Assembly (NCBI GenBank): GCA_015233565.1
Contig: JADFXM010000021.1
Location: 1-64,000 of the forward strand
DNA length: 64,000 bases
Reading direction: 5' to 3'
Source of the DNA: Candidatus Rifleibacteriota bacterium
GTDB lineage: Bacteria > Muiribacteriota > Ozemobacteria > Ozemobacterales > Ozemobacteraceae
Both the position numbers and the translations under genes were made by a program. Under the pieces are notes generated by a model that did not search any database, was not told the DNA's origin, and worked only from the letters and a program-made list of their open reading frames with translations. Within the stretch, counting starts at the first letter, position 1, and the number at the start of each line of letters is the position of its first letter. Positions 35,096-43,766 of the stretch are shown here, in pieces.

Positions 35096-36400
35096 ATGAG
35101 ATCAGGTTTTGTTTTGCCCCTGGTAATTCTGGCAATGCTTTCGGTTGTCTTCCTCATTTCTTTCATCAATTCAATGGGATCAGGCTACATCAATCAGGTT
35201 CTACATGTCAGCGAAGGGTTCAAGTGCAGAATTATTGCAGAATCTGTTTACTCTCAGGTGTTGGCGAAAATTCGGAATAAGCCCTATAGAGAAAGATTCT
35301 ATGCTAACCATCCATTCTACGAATCAAATGTTCCTTCCCTGGATGGAAAATACGACTTATATGTTATTGACACTCCTCTTCCCAAAGTGAATCAAACTGA
35401 CATCTATGTACAAACCACCTGCCAACGCGCCACAAGATTATATTTTTGGCGATTTCAATATGAAAGTTCAATACTTGACGCAGCTGGAAAAATGTATCCG
35501 GTAATTTTTGCCTCGCTAACCCCAAAAAAACTTCCTTCAAACATCGTTTCCTCACCATTTGGAGAATCAATTGACCAAATAATCCAGGAACGTAAACAAA
35601 AAAATAAAATTTCCAATAGCATTTCTCAGAAAATTCAATCTCAAGATAAAATCCAAGATATAATAACTTCCATCAATGGCAATATTGGGAATCTTGTAGA
35701 TGCCAGCGATCCAGCGTCCTTAACCATCCCGATTGCCACAGCCCCATCAACCCCTCCAAGCATTGTACAATCAATAATTTTCAAGGAAAATTTTGAAAAA
35801 TGCAATCAAGGCGCTTATCCACCAGTACTTTCACCGATCTTTCGAGGTTATGATGATTCAACACTTTCCGCCGTAGTCAATAACAGTCCCGGTACATCAA
35901 CCAACTGCTATCAAGCCGCTGGTGCCTCAAATTTTTCAAGAGCAGAAGCTATTCATCCAGTTAAAACAGGCAAACGATTAACTTATGAAGTTGATGTTTG
36001 CTTCAAAGATCTTGGTAGAGGTGGGTCTGTCGGGTTTCTTGCCGCCAATAATGGATTTCTTGGATTTTTTAATACAGTTTCATTTGGCAACACCGGAACG
36101 ATAGCTTTCTTTAAAGCGAATATTGCGGGTGACATCACTGGGAAACAAATAATTGGAAACTGGACTCCAGGCGTTTGGCAAAAAATACGTGTTGAATCAG
36201 ATTTTGAAAATCAGACGGCCAATGTTTACATCGATGGCACACTAGTGGGCGAAAAAATTCCGGCAAATTCAACTTCTGCTTATAACCAAAAGATGGGGCA
36301 AGTAGAACTAAACACTTTCGGATTTGGAACTGCGAACGTACATCCTTTCGACAGTTCCCCAGTGATTATGATGGTCGACAATATTGTTTTGTACCAATAA
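35096..36400 (+). CDS. PilX/GspK-like protein with C-terminal LamG-like domain
   Basis: A 434-residue protein with ATG 35096 behind AGAGGAAAG. The N-terminus MRSGFVLPLVILAMLSVVFL has the short basic leader, glycine and hydrophobic helix of PilX/GspK-type minor pilins, without Glu5. After a Ser/Ile/Gln-rich linker (about 165-220) the C-terminal 190 residues look like a concanavalin/LamG-type sandwich, with ENFEKC, YEVDVCFKDLG, GVWQKIRVESDFENQT, NVYIDGTLVGE and MMVDNIVLY. A carbohydrate-binding type domain at the tip of a pilus-like structure is an inference. Confidence 0.8.
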   Translation: MRSGFVLPLVILAMLSVVFLISFINSMGSGYINQVLHVSEGFKCRIIAESVYSQVLAKIRNKPYRERFYANHPFYESNVPSLDGKYDLYVIDTPLPKVNQTDIYVQTTCQRATRLYFWRFQYESSILDAAGKMYPVIFASLTPKKLPSNIVSSPFGESIDQIIQERKQKNKISNSISQKIQSQDKIQDIITSINGNIGNLVDASDPASLTIPIATAPSTPPSIVQSIIFKENFEKCNQGAYPPVLSPIFRGYDDSTLSAVVNNSPGTSTNCYQAAGASNFSRAEAIHPVKTGKRLTYEVDVCFKDLGRGGSVGFLAANNGFLGFFNTVSFGNTGTIAFFKANIAGDITGKQIIGNWTPGVWQKIRVESDFENQTANVYIDGTLVGEKIPANSTSAYNQKMGQVELNTFGFGTANVHPFDSSPVIMMVDNIVLYQ

Positions 36401-36491
36401 CATAAGCAAAGCTCACTTCTGTAATTTCAAAGATCGAGTACAAAGCCTCTTTTTTTTCAGCATTTCGATGGTGCTTATGTTAAGCGAAAGC

Positions 36492-36755
36492 TCAAAGAAT
36501 CTGAGAAAGTATCGCTTCAATCTCTTCAACTGCCGAAGATGGGGTTTTCTGCTCTAAAGCTTCTGCCAAACAATGCTGAACGTGGTCCTTCAACAAAATC
36601 TTTCTGGTTGAATCCAAAGCAGACATCACCGCTTTCATCTGCTGTAGTATTTCCACACAACCTTTGTCCTGAGCAATCATCCTCCGAATCCCCTCAACAT
36701 GCCCGGAAATTTTTGCCAGGCGTCTATCAACGTCTGCATGTGACTTATGATTCAT
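36492..36755 (-). CDS. CsoR/RcnR-family metal-responsive repressor
   Basis: An 87-residue all-helical DNA-binding protein. The metal-site fingerprint of the family is present as C33, H58 and C62 with the spacing of CsoR (C-x24-H-x3-C), plus His residues at 3 and 6. Extra N-terminal histidines are typical of the nickel/cobalt branch (RcnR, InrS), so nickel or cobalt is as likely as copper. It is transcribed divergently from the Ni/Co uptake genes starting at 36889, which supports that. A G-tract pseudo-palindrome in the shared region is a likely operator. Confidence 0.88.
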   Translation of the reverse strand: MNHKSHADVDRRLAKISGHVEGIRRMIAQDKGCVEILQQMKAVMSALDSTRKILLKDHVQHCLAEALEQKTPSSAVEEIEAILSQIL

Positions 36756-36819
36756 ATTATTTATCTCCCTAGGATATCCATATATTAAATGAACCAGTCT
36801 TTATTTTCTACAAAAATTT

Positions 36820-36833
36820 ATCCCCCAGGGGAG
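36820..36833. promoter_or_regulatory. Candidate operator for the CsoR/RcnR-type regulator
   Basis: ATCCCCCAGGGGAG is a C-tract/G-tract pseudo-palindrome of the kind bound by CsoR, RcnR and InrS proteins. It lies between the regulator and cbiM, about 55 bases before the cbiM ATG. The match is to the known style of site only. Confidence 0.45.
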
Positions 36834-36888
36834 GTTGAATATTGTTTTTTTTTGGGATATTAATTGAATATATTCTTTGGAGAAGAAA

Positions 36889-37863
36889 ATGCATATTCCT
36901 GATGGTTTTCTTGACCTCAAAACAAGCTTGATTTGCGGAGCAATTTCGACCGCAGGGATAGGCTTGGCAGTAAAGAATTATCGCATGAATAGCCATCCTA
37001 GAATGATCCCGATAATGGGAGTTGGAGCCGCCTTTATTTTTGCCGCTCAGATGGTGAATTTTCCCATTATAGGTGCCACTTCTGGGCATTTGGTAGGAGG
37101 CGCACTTGCTGCGGTACTTTTTGGGCCCACATCTGCTATCCTTATGATGACGGCTGTCCTGGTTGTCCAATGTTTGCTGTTCGCAGACGGAGGAATCACA
37201 GCCCTGGGTGCGAATCTCTTTAATATGGCTCTGGTAAGCCCTCTCATCGGATACTTTGTCTTCACAGGAATAATACGATTTTGGCCATCTGATATTGGTA
37301 AGACTATTTCTCTTTTTCTTGGAGCCTGGCTCGGGACTCTATCTGCCGCCATCTCTTGTGCAGGGCAGCTTGCATTCTCCGGAACCGGCCTTTGGACTCC
37401 TCTTCTTCTCGCTATGGCCGGAATACATGCAATTATTGGAATCGGGGAAGCCTTTATCAGCGTACTGATTTTCAATGCTGTCGTAAAGTTCCGCCCGGAA
37501 CTAGCGATTCACTCAGTTGAAAAAAGTGCCTCTTTAAAAACAGGAATGGCTCTTTCACTCGTTTTTGTGGTTGCACTAGGTTTCGCAATTTTTGTTTCTC
37601 CCTTTGCCTGTTCCTGCCCTGACGGCTTGGAAAAAATAGCTCAAACAATGAATTTTGAGGGAAAAGCCTTAAAAGGAGCGATTTTTACTCAACTATTCAA
37701 AGATTATCAAATCCACGGATTTGAGAGCCATAGCATTTCCCTTGCGGGAGGAATTGGTACAACGGTCACTTTAATCTTTGCTTGTTTTTTCAGCTGGTTA
37801 TTCCTCGCCAAAACCCCCAGTTCGCCCAAAACTTCAGAGAAATTACCAATCGATCTGAGTTGA
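36889..37863 (+). CDS. cbiM: ECF nickel/cobalt transporter substrate-binding subunit (CbiM/NikM with fused CbiN/NikN-like part)
   Basis: A 324-residue membrane protein. ATG 36889 is chosen because maturation exposes the invariant MHIPDGFL N-terminus, where His2 is a metal ligand in CbiM/NikM; GGAGAAG lies just upstream. Seven or so membrane helices include SGHLVGGALAAVLFGP and DGGITALGANLFNMALV. The C-terminal part, SPFACSCPDGLEK, is the P-D-G-L-E motif of the small N subunit, so M and N are fused as in many NikMN proteins. It is the first gene of the operon cbiM-cbiQ-cbiO and divergent from the regulator. Confidence 0.92.
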   Translation: MHIPDGFLDLKTSLICGAISTAGIGLAVKNYRMNSHPRMIPIMGVGAAFIFAAQMVNFPIIGATSGHLVGGALAAVLFGPTSAILMMTAVLVVQCLLFADGGITALGANLFNMALVSPLIGYFVFTGIIRFWPSDIGKTISLFLGAWLGTLSAAISCAGQLAFSGTGLWTPLLLAMAGIHAIIGIGEAFISVLIFNAVVKFRPELAIHSVEKSASLKTGMALSLVFVVALGFAIFVSPFACSCPDGLEKIAQTMNFEGKALKGAIFTQLFKDYQIHGFESHSISLAGGIGTTVTLIFACFFSWLFLAKTPSSPKTSEKLPIDLS

Positions 37864-37907
37864 AAATACTTTTTATTCCAAAAAAATGAAAGGTTGGAAA
37901 ATTTCGA

Positions 37908-38504
37908 TTGAAGCAGGGCGAATTTCAATCTAATGAAGCGTTTTCAGCCCCATCAGGGCGAAGAATGATTCTTGCAATAGTTGGAATTTGCCTGAATCTA
38001 GTAATTCCATTGTCTTTTCCCATTTTTTTCGGTTTTTATACACTTGTTCTTTGTGTGGTAATAATAATAAACAAGATTCCTTTGGTCTTATTGATCAAAA
38101 AGCTGATTTTATTGGAAATTTTTCTCCTGATTATGGCCATCGGAACCCTGACACAACCGAATGGATTTAACTTATTTGTTTCCCTGATGATCAAAAGCAC
38201 TTTAAGTCTTTCCACACTCATTATTCTGATACAATCCTCTTCAAGCTTTGAAATTCCCAGAATTCTAGTACAATGGGGAATTCCGGAACCTATTCCTTCA
38301 ATAATCGCCCTTTTATTGCGCTATTCCGGAGTATTGCAAAAAGAAATTCATCGAATGAAGCAAGCTAGAGATTCCCGTTTATTTGTTGCTTCCACAAAAT
38401 TTTCCAGAAATTCTTTGGTTGCACTTATTTCGCGGGTTTTTTCCAGAAGTATCGATCGATCGGAACGGATATATTCAGCAATGGTCTCCCGCGGATGGAA
38501 GTAG
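37908..38504 (+). CDS. cbiQ: ECF transporter T component (CbiQ)
   Basis: A 198-residue membrane protein with 4-5 hydrophobic helices and the two cytoplasmic coupling motifs of T components: MKQARDSR and, near the end, IYSAMVSRGW (the A-x-x-x-R-G type). It begins with TTG 37908; no ATG gives a full-length product. It is somewhat shorter than usual CbiQ (225-260). It ends with TAG at 38502-38504, in the same frame as the ATPase gene that follows. It would link CbiM to the ATPase CbiO in the inner membrane. Confidence 0.88.
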   Translation: MKQGEFQSNEAFSAPSGRRMILAIVGICLNLVIPLSFPIFFGFYTLVLCVVIIINKIPLVLLIKKLILLEIFLLIMAIGTLTQPNGFNLFVSLMIKSTLSLSTLIILIQSSSSFEIPRILVQWGIPEPIPSIIALLLRYSGVLQKEIHRMKQARDSRLFVASTKFSRNSLVALISRVFSRSIDRSERIYSAMVSRGWK

Positions 38505-38522
38505 AAAAAACCAGGGGGTACA

Positions 38523-39269
38523 ATTACGGAACCAGGTAATTCCGCAATTTCAATTTCATCACTTTCCTTTTCTTTTCCTGACGGCAGAAAAGCGTTGAAT
38601 GACATCTCCCTGACTATTAAACGTGGAGAAAAGGTCGCTTTGATTGGCCCCAATGGTGCGGGAAAGTCGACCCTCATACATCATTTAAACGGCCTTCTTC
38701 CCAACAAGCTTTTGGAAATGTCAACTGTTTCTATTTTTGATATTCCTGTTTCAGAAAAAAACCTGTTTGAAATCAGGCGAAAAGTTGGAATTCTTTTTCA
38801 ACACCCTGATGATCAATTATTTTGCCCTACCGTTTTTGAGGATGTCGCATTTGGTCCTCGTCAATTTGAAATTTCAACCCCGGAACTCTCTGAACTAGTT
38901 TCTAAACATCTTTCCGCCGTAGGATTAATTAATTTCGAAAACCGTTCGACCGAAAAACTCAGTCAAGGGGAAAAGCGGCGAGTTTGCCTTGCAGGAATTT
39001 TGATTTGCTCTCCCGATATTCTTGCATTTGATGAACCAACAAGCGATCTGGACCCTCGCGGAAAGAGGCAATTACGTGAACTTCTGGGTTCAATTTCCAA
39101 AACTCAACTAATTGCTTCCCATGACCTTGATTGGCTCTTGGGCATCTGCAACCGTGCAATTCTTTTAAACGAAGGAAGAATCCTCGCTGATGGCAAGATT
39201 GAAGATATATTGGCAAACCATGATCTTATGGTCAACAACGGGCTTGAAATTCCATATTCACTTAGATAA
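38523..39269 (+). CDS. cbiO: ECF transporter ATPase (CbiO); non-canonical start
   Basis: A 248-residue ABC ATPase. Present are Walker A (GPNGAGKST), the Q-loop (LFQHPDDQLF), signature L-S-Q-G-E-K-R-R, Walker B (ILAFDEPTSDLDP) and the H-loop (ASHDLDWL). The first ordinary start codon in frame is TTG 38595, which would remove the first beta strands. The conserved N-terminal sequence ISISSLSFSFPDGRKALNDI is encoded upstream in the same frame. No ATG, GTG or TTG exists between the cbiQ stop and that sequence. I place the start at ATT 38523, 4 bases after AGGGGG (38513-38518); ACG 38526 is an alternative. Readthrough of the cbiQ TAG would also give a Q-O fusion. Confidence 0.8.
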   Translation: MTEPGNSAISISSLSFSFPDGRKALNDISLTIKRGEKVALIGPNGAGKSTLIHHLNGLLPNKLLEMSTVSIFDIPVSEKNLFEIRRKVGILFQHPDDQLFCPTVFEDVAFGPRQFEISTPELSELVSKHLSAVGLINFENRSTEKLSQGEKRRVCLAGILICSPDILAFDEPTSDLDPRGKRQLRELLGSISKTQLIASHDLDWLLGICNRAILLNEGRILADGKIEDILANHDLMVNNGLEIPYSLR

Positions 39270-39286
39270 CATTAAAACCTAATCCA

Positions 39287-39307
39287 CTCTGAAGGTGGGA
39301 AAAAATT
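39287..39307 (+). repeat. 21-bp direct repeat, copy 1
   Basis: CTCTGAAGGTGGGAAAAAATT is identical to 39411-39431, 124 bp away. Both lie in the non-coding region between cbiO and the antiporter gene. A weaker third relative, CAGCTTCCCTGAA, precedes the antiporter start. Confidence 0.7.
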
Positions 39308-39410
39308 AAAAAAATCGAAAAAAAAATCCAAGTGCGAAATATCACAAACAATTGTTTGCGGGGTTCTTTGGTGTTGTACTTTCACGAATAACCTTAATTA
39401 TTCACAGCTT

Positions 39411-39431
39411 CTCTGAAGGTGGGAAAAAATT
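39411..39431 (+). repeat. 21-bp direct repeat, copy 2
   Basis: Perfect copy of 39287-39307, located 116 bases before the antiporter ATG. Its purpose is not evident; a regulator binding site is possible. Confidence 0.7.
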
Positions 39432-39546
39432 GGATTTTCGAAATTGTTCCAGCTCCAATAGGCACGCAAAGAATTGATTGTGATATATTTTACCTGCAAA
39501 ATTTCAAATTTTTCCCAGCTTCCCTGAAAGAAGAAAGGAATTCTGA

Positions 39547-40740
39547 ATGGCATTTAGTTTAGCTTCAATTCTTATTTTCTCGTTGTTGGTTGATTGGCTT
39601 TTCCGCTTATTGGATTTGCCTGGTTTTGTCGGCATTTTATTGGTTGGATTATTTCTTGGACCGCACTATTTTAATGGAATCTCTACCGATTTGTTAGCTA
39701 TCAGCACTGATTTACGCTTGATAGCACTGGTTGTCATTCTTCTTCGAGCGGGCTTCTCTATCCATATTCAAAGTATTCGCCATTTTGGCTGGCGCTTGCT
39801 GTTATTTTCAATTCTTCCTTCAGTTGTTGAAGCTTTTACGGTAGCAGTTGGTTCCCATTTCTTTCTATCGTTTTCATGGTATTCTGCAATGACACTTGGT
39901 TTTATACTGCCAGCGGTTTCACCTGCAGTCATTATCCCATTCATGCTCAGATACATAGATGAGAAAAGAGGGACCGCTAAAAAAATTCCTCAATTTATTA
40001 TTGCAGCAGCTTCTTTGGATAACATTTTCAACATTCTGGTTTGCAATATTTTCATTTCCCTATATGGACACCCCGAAGCCAAACTCTTTCTGCAGTTCGT
40101 GAAGATTCCAGTTGCTATAATTAATGGAATATTCCTAGGATTATGCACTGGCTTTGCATTGTGTAAAATTTTCGAAAAATTTAACCCCCGAGCAACAAAA
40201 AGAGGACTTGTGGTTCTGGCTCTTTCCTTGCTGTTCGTTCAACTTGAAAAAATTGCTGTTCCAACCTTGGTTTCGCCTCTACTTGCCACGATGGTTATGG
40301 GAAGCCTTATCCTTACTCACCGTGAAAAAATGGCTCATGAAATAGCTAGCAAACTTGGAAAAATTTGGATTTTTGCTGAGATTGTTCTTTTTGCAATCGT
40401 TGGAGCGGAGTTCAATCCTGCTTTAGCTTGGCAATCAGGAATCGCTGGCATTTTAATCGTTATTTTAGGAGTCTTTGCAAGACTCATCGGTGTTTGGTTT
40501 TCTTTGATTGCAAGTTCATTTACCACAGGCGAAAAAGGATTTATCATGTCTGCCTGGACACCCAAAGCAAGTGTACAAGCGGCATTGGGCGCAGCTCCCC
40601 TTCTGGCAATGAAAGCTGCTCGGCTTGATTGTTCACCTGGCGAAATGATCCTTGCTCTTTCAACATTGAGCATTATTTTAACTGCGCCTTTGGGAGCCAT
40701 TGCAACCAAAAAAGCCGGAGACAAGTGGCTCACAACTTAA
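39547..40740 (+). CDS. Cation:proton antiporter (CPA family)
   Basis: A 397-residue integral membrane protein with 11-13 hydrophobic helices. Early motifs FVGILLVGLFLGPHYF and LRLIALVVILLRAGF, then FILPAVSPAVIIPF and AAASLDNIFNILV (containing the transport Asp), match NhaP/CPA1-type exchangers. There is no C-terminal nucleotide-binding domain. It would exchange Na+ or K+ for protons across the inner membrane. ATG 39547 is preceded by GAAAGAAGAAAGG. It stands alone, with a repeat-bearing leader upstream. Confidence 0.88.
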   Translation: MAFSLASILIFSLLVDWLFRLLDLPGFVGILLVGLFLGPHYFNGISTDLLAISTDLRLIALVVILLRAGFSIHIQSIRHFGWRLLLFSILPSVVEAFTVAVGSHFFLSFSWYSAMTLGFILPAVSPAVIIPFMLRYIDEKRGTAKKIPQFIIAAASLDNIFNILVCNIFISLYGHPEAKLFLQFVKIPVAIINGIFLGLCTGFALCKIFEKFNPRATKRGLVVLALSLLFVQLEKIAVPTLVSPLLATMVMGSLILTHREKMAHEIASKLGKIWIFAEIVLFAIVGAEFNPALAWQSGIAGILIVILGVFARLIGVWFSLIASSFTTGEKGFIMSAWTPKASVQAALGAAPLLAMKAARLDCSPGEMILALSTLSIILTAPLGAIATKKAGDKWLTT

Positions 40741-41126
40741 TTTTCCGGCTCGATTCCTCAAAGCAGAAAAGCAGTTTCTGAAAAACTTCAGCAAACTCGA
40801 AACACACACTTATCTTCCAAGATAAAAACTAATCATGCCGTGAGATGAGGCGAGTTAGACGCTTGTTACATAACCCATCGAAAAAATTGCACCATTATTT
40901 GGTAGAATTGTTATAATCAAAGTTTTCAAGCAAAAACGAACACTCTGAGGCGCAATCTCTCACAATTCAAAGAAAAAACTTTATTGACTCACAAATTGAG
41001 GCGTTGTATCCTCGAATCAGAAAAGAAAATTCCTATTAGCGTATCCTAACAGCAGCCAGATTTCTCCCGATCTGGGAACCTGAAATTGATTGAGAGAAGA
41101 AATCTTTGAGTGAGAGGAGACTTTTC
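40741..41126. other. Intergenic region before the heme sensor kinase
   Basis: About 385 bases without a gene. It contains the promoter-like block at 40984-41012, a small inverted repeat CCAGAT/ATCTGG around 41055-41075, and AGGAG at 41115-41119 serving the kinase ATG at 41127. Confidence 0.5.
40984..41012 (+). promoter_or_regulatory. Putative promoter of the sensor kinase operon
   Basis: TTGACT (40984-40989), a 17-bp spacer and TATCCT (41007-41012). Sequence before, between and after the boxes is closely similar to 145-206 at the start of the window, including the downstream AAAAGAAAATTCCTAT. Confidence 0.5.
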
Positions 41127-43289
41127 ATGGGAGAAACCCGAAATCCCACTTGGGAAACCTTTTTTCATTTGAAGAGGACCGTTTTCATCGGAGCCATTCT
41201 TTGGACCATTTTGCTGTCAGGTTCACTGTTATGGCATGTCCGGAGAACAAAACTCTACACACTGGCGTTAGGGCGTAAAGAAGCACTGGCAACTCTCAAC
41301 AAGGACTGGAGTTTTATTTTGTGGGCGGCAAAACACGGTGGTCTCTATGTTCCAACAACCCAAGAGACTCCTCCGAATCCTTTCCTAAGCCATATCCCTG
41401 ACCGCGATATTCCTGTGAATTCAGGTAAAACGCTGACCCTGATGAACTCAGCGTATGCCTTGAGGCAGATTATGAAGGATCATGCCGATCTGTATGAGCT
41501 GAGAGGGCACCTAACCAGCTTAAAGGCAATGAACCCCCTAAATTCACCCGATCCCTGGGAGCGCAGGGCCCTTGAAGCTTTTGAAAAGGGTGAAAAAGAA
41601 GTTCTTGAGCTCACTTATCTGGATGGCAATCCCTATCTTCGCCTCATGCGACCTATGATAATCCGAAAGGAATGTCTGAAATGCCATGGCGGCCAGGAAT
41701 ATAAGCCCGGCGATGTCCGGGGTGGTATAGGAGTTGCTGTTCCAATGACTCCCTACAACCTTCTCGAGAAAGAAACTATCGATTACATGCTCTTTTCTCA
41801 CAGCTTCATCTGGATAACAGGAATTTTCGGCGCAGGAATGTTTTTTTTCAGTAGCAAAAGAAAGATCTTAGACCGCCAACGGGTCGAGGATGAACGGACT
41901 TTGAGCTCCCAACGCACTCAAACGTTGCTTCGCATAAATCAGATGGGTGCTACAAGCCTGCATGAGATCACTGACTTTGCCCTGGAGGAAGCAGTCCGTT
42001 TGACCAAAAGCAAAATTGGCTATCTCGCCTTTTTAAACGAAGACGAGAGTGTTCTAACCATGCATTCGTGGTCCAGATCAGCCATGGCAGAATGCGCAAT
42101 AATTGACAAACCGATCATTTATCCGGTCGTCACTACCGGTCTCTGGGGAGAAGCGGTAAGACAGCATAAAGCCATCATAACCAACGATTACACTGCCCCC
42201 AATCCACTGAAAAAGGGCTGCCCGGAAGGCCACGTAAACATCAGACGCCACATGAACACCCCAATCTTCATGGATTCCCGAATCGTGTTGGTTGCTGGAG
42301 TCGGGAATAAAGAGGATGATTACGATCAGAACGATGTTCAACAATTGACACTTTTGATGGAAGGCATGTGGTTGTTGATTGAACGCAAGCGAGTACACGA
42401 GGAGCTTGAAAAACACCGTGAACATCTCGAAGAATTGGTGAAAATACGCACCGCAGCACTCCAAACCAGTCAGAATAATCTCATGAATAGCCTTAAAGAA
42501 CTCAATATCAAAAAAGAAGAACTTGAAGAGGCCAATAGTAAACTTCAGGAACTCGACCGTCTTAAGTCCATGTTTATCGCCTCCATGAGTCATGAGTTGA
42601 GAACACCTTTAAATTCAATCATAGGATTTACCGGCATCATTTTGCAGGGAATGACCGGAGACATAAACAATGAACAAAGAGATCAGCTCACAAGGGTTTC
42701 AAGAGCCGGAAAACATCTTTTGGCTTTGATCACCGACGTCATCGATATTTCGAAGATCGAAGCAGGGAAAATGGATGCATTCGCGGAAGAATTCCAACTC
42801 GATAACATAATTCAGAACGCTGCATCTGAAATGAAACTCCAAATCCGCGAAAAGGGACTCGAACTGGAAGTGCTTCCTTCCTCGATCATTCTCAAGACCG
42901 ACAAAAAGAGGCTTTACCAATGCATTCTGAATTACATAAGCAACGCTATAAAATATTCCGAAAAAGGAAAAATCAGGATTTGGGCGGAAAATTTGGTTGA
43001 TCAGATGCGTTTGAATGTTTCGGATAACGGAATCGGCATAAAGGAAGAAGACTTCCCAATCTTGTTTCAATCGTTCGTACGACTTGATTCAAATTTGAAA
43101 TTGGCGGTTTCCGGAACCGGTCTGGGCCTCTACCTCACAAAAAAGCTAGTGACCGAAGTCCTGAACGGTGATGTTTCGGTTACGAGCGTTTATGGGAAAG
43201 GCAGCACTTTTTCACTGACCATTCCCAAGGAACTGAATAAAAAACCTTATTCTCCGAACGAACCTGCTTTGCCAAATGGTACATCCTGA
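41127..43289 (+). CDS. Membrane sensor histidine kinase with c-type heme (DUF3365) and GAF domains
   Basis: A 720-residue protein. ATG 41127 is chosen for AGGAG 7 bases upstream. The order is membrane helix (about 15-35), periplasmic DUF3365-type domain with the heme-binding C183-x2-C186-H187 in CLKCHGGQ, second membrane helix, GAF domain (about 270-430), coiled coil, HisKA with phospho-acceptor H489 in SHELRTPL, and a HATPase with N-box and G-boxes (DNGIGI, GTGLGL). DUF3365 domains bind heme and are thought to sense redox state or small molecules. Two response-regulator genes follow in the same direction; the first is the likely cognate partner. Confidence 0.9.
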   Translation: MGETRNPTWETFFHLKRTVFIGAILWTILLSGSLLWHVRRTKLYTLALGRKEALATLNKDWSFILWAAKHGGLYVPTTQETPPNPFLSHIPDRDIPVNSGKTLTLMNSAYALRQIMKDHADLYELRGHLTSLKAMNPLNSPDPWERRALEAFEKGEKEVLELTYLDGNPYLRLMRPMIIRKECLKCHGGQEYKPGDVRGGIGVAVPMTPYNLLEKETIDYMLFSHSFIWITGIFGAGMFFFSSKRKILDRQRVEDERTLSSQRTQTLLRINQMGATSLHEITDFALEEAVRLTKSKIGYLAFLNEDESVLTMHSWSRSAMAECAIIDKPIIYPVVTTGLWGEAVRQHKAIITNDYTAPNPLKKGCPEGHVNIRRHMNTPIFMDSRIVLVAGVGNKEDDYDQNDVQQLTLLMEGMWLLIERKRVHEELEKHREHLEELVKIRTAALQTSQNNLMNSLKELNIKKEELEEANSKLQELDRLKSMFIASMSHELRTPLNSIIGFTGIILQGMTGDINNEQRDQLTRVSRAGKHLLALITDVIDISKIEAGKMDAFAEEFQLDNIIQNAASEMKLQIREKGLELEVLPSSIILKTDKKRLYQCILNYISNAIKYSEKGKIRIWAENLVDQMRLNVSDNGIGIKEEDFPILFQSFVRLDSNLKLAVSGTGLGLYLTKKLVTEVLNGDVSVTSVYGKGSTFSLTIPKELNKKPYSPNEPALPNGTS

Positions 43290-43379
43290 GATGAAAAGCC
43301 TTGTTCCAACGTTTCAATCACTGCCTCTTATTAACGAAAAATGAATCCTGTAAAAACCAAGAATATTGGAGGAAATAGC

Positions 43380-43766
43380 ATGAAAAAGGTGCTCGTCATC
43401 GAGGACAACGAAGACAACATGTGCCTTATCACCTTTATCCTGCACAAGAATGGATATGAGACCGTCTGGGCGGAAAACGGAAAAAAAGGACTAGAACTAG
43501 CCATCAAGGAGAATCCTGAGTTCATAATTCTGGATATTCAGCTTCCCGACATAAGTGGTTTTGAAGTTCTGGCACTAATCCGCCAGTCTGAGAAACACCA
43601 TATCGTTCCCATAATCGCTATGACCTCCTATGCGATGAGCGGGGACCGGGAAAAGCTACTAAGGGCCGGCTGTACCGGTTATATTGAAAAGCCTATCGAT
43701 CCCGAAACAGTGATGGGAGAAATCCAGAGAATCGTGGGAGAGCATCGTGAAAATATTAATCGTTGA
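43380..43766 (+). CDS. Single-domain response regulator
   Basis: A 128-residue receiver domain with no output domain. The acidic pair E-D is in VIEDNEDN, the phospho-acceptor is D52 in ILDIQLPDISG, with conserved Thr in MTSYAM and Lys in EKPIDP. The start is ATG 43380 behind GGAGGAAATAGC; the frame is open 13 codons further upstream. It lies 90 bp after the heme sensor kinase and overlaps the next gene by 20 bases, so it probably passes the signal between the two kinases. Confidence 0.9.
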   Translation: MKKVLVIEDNEDNMCLITFILHKNGYETVWAENGKKGLELAIKENPEFIILDIQLPDISGFEVLALIRQSEKHHIVPIIAMTSYAMSGDREKLLRAGCTGYIEKPIDPETVMGEIQRIVGEHRENINR

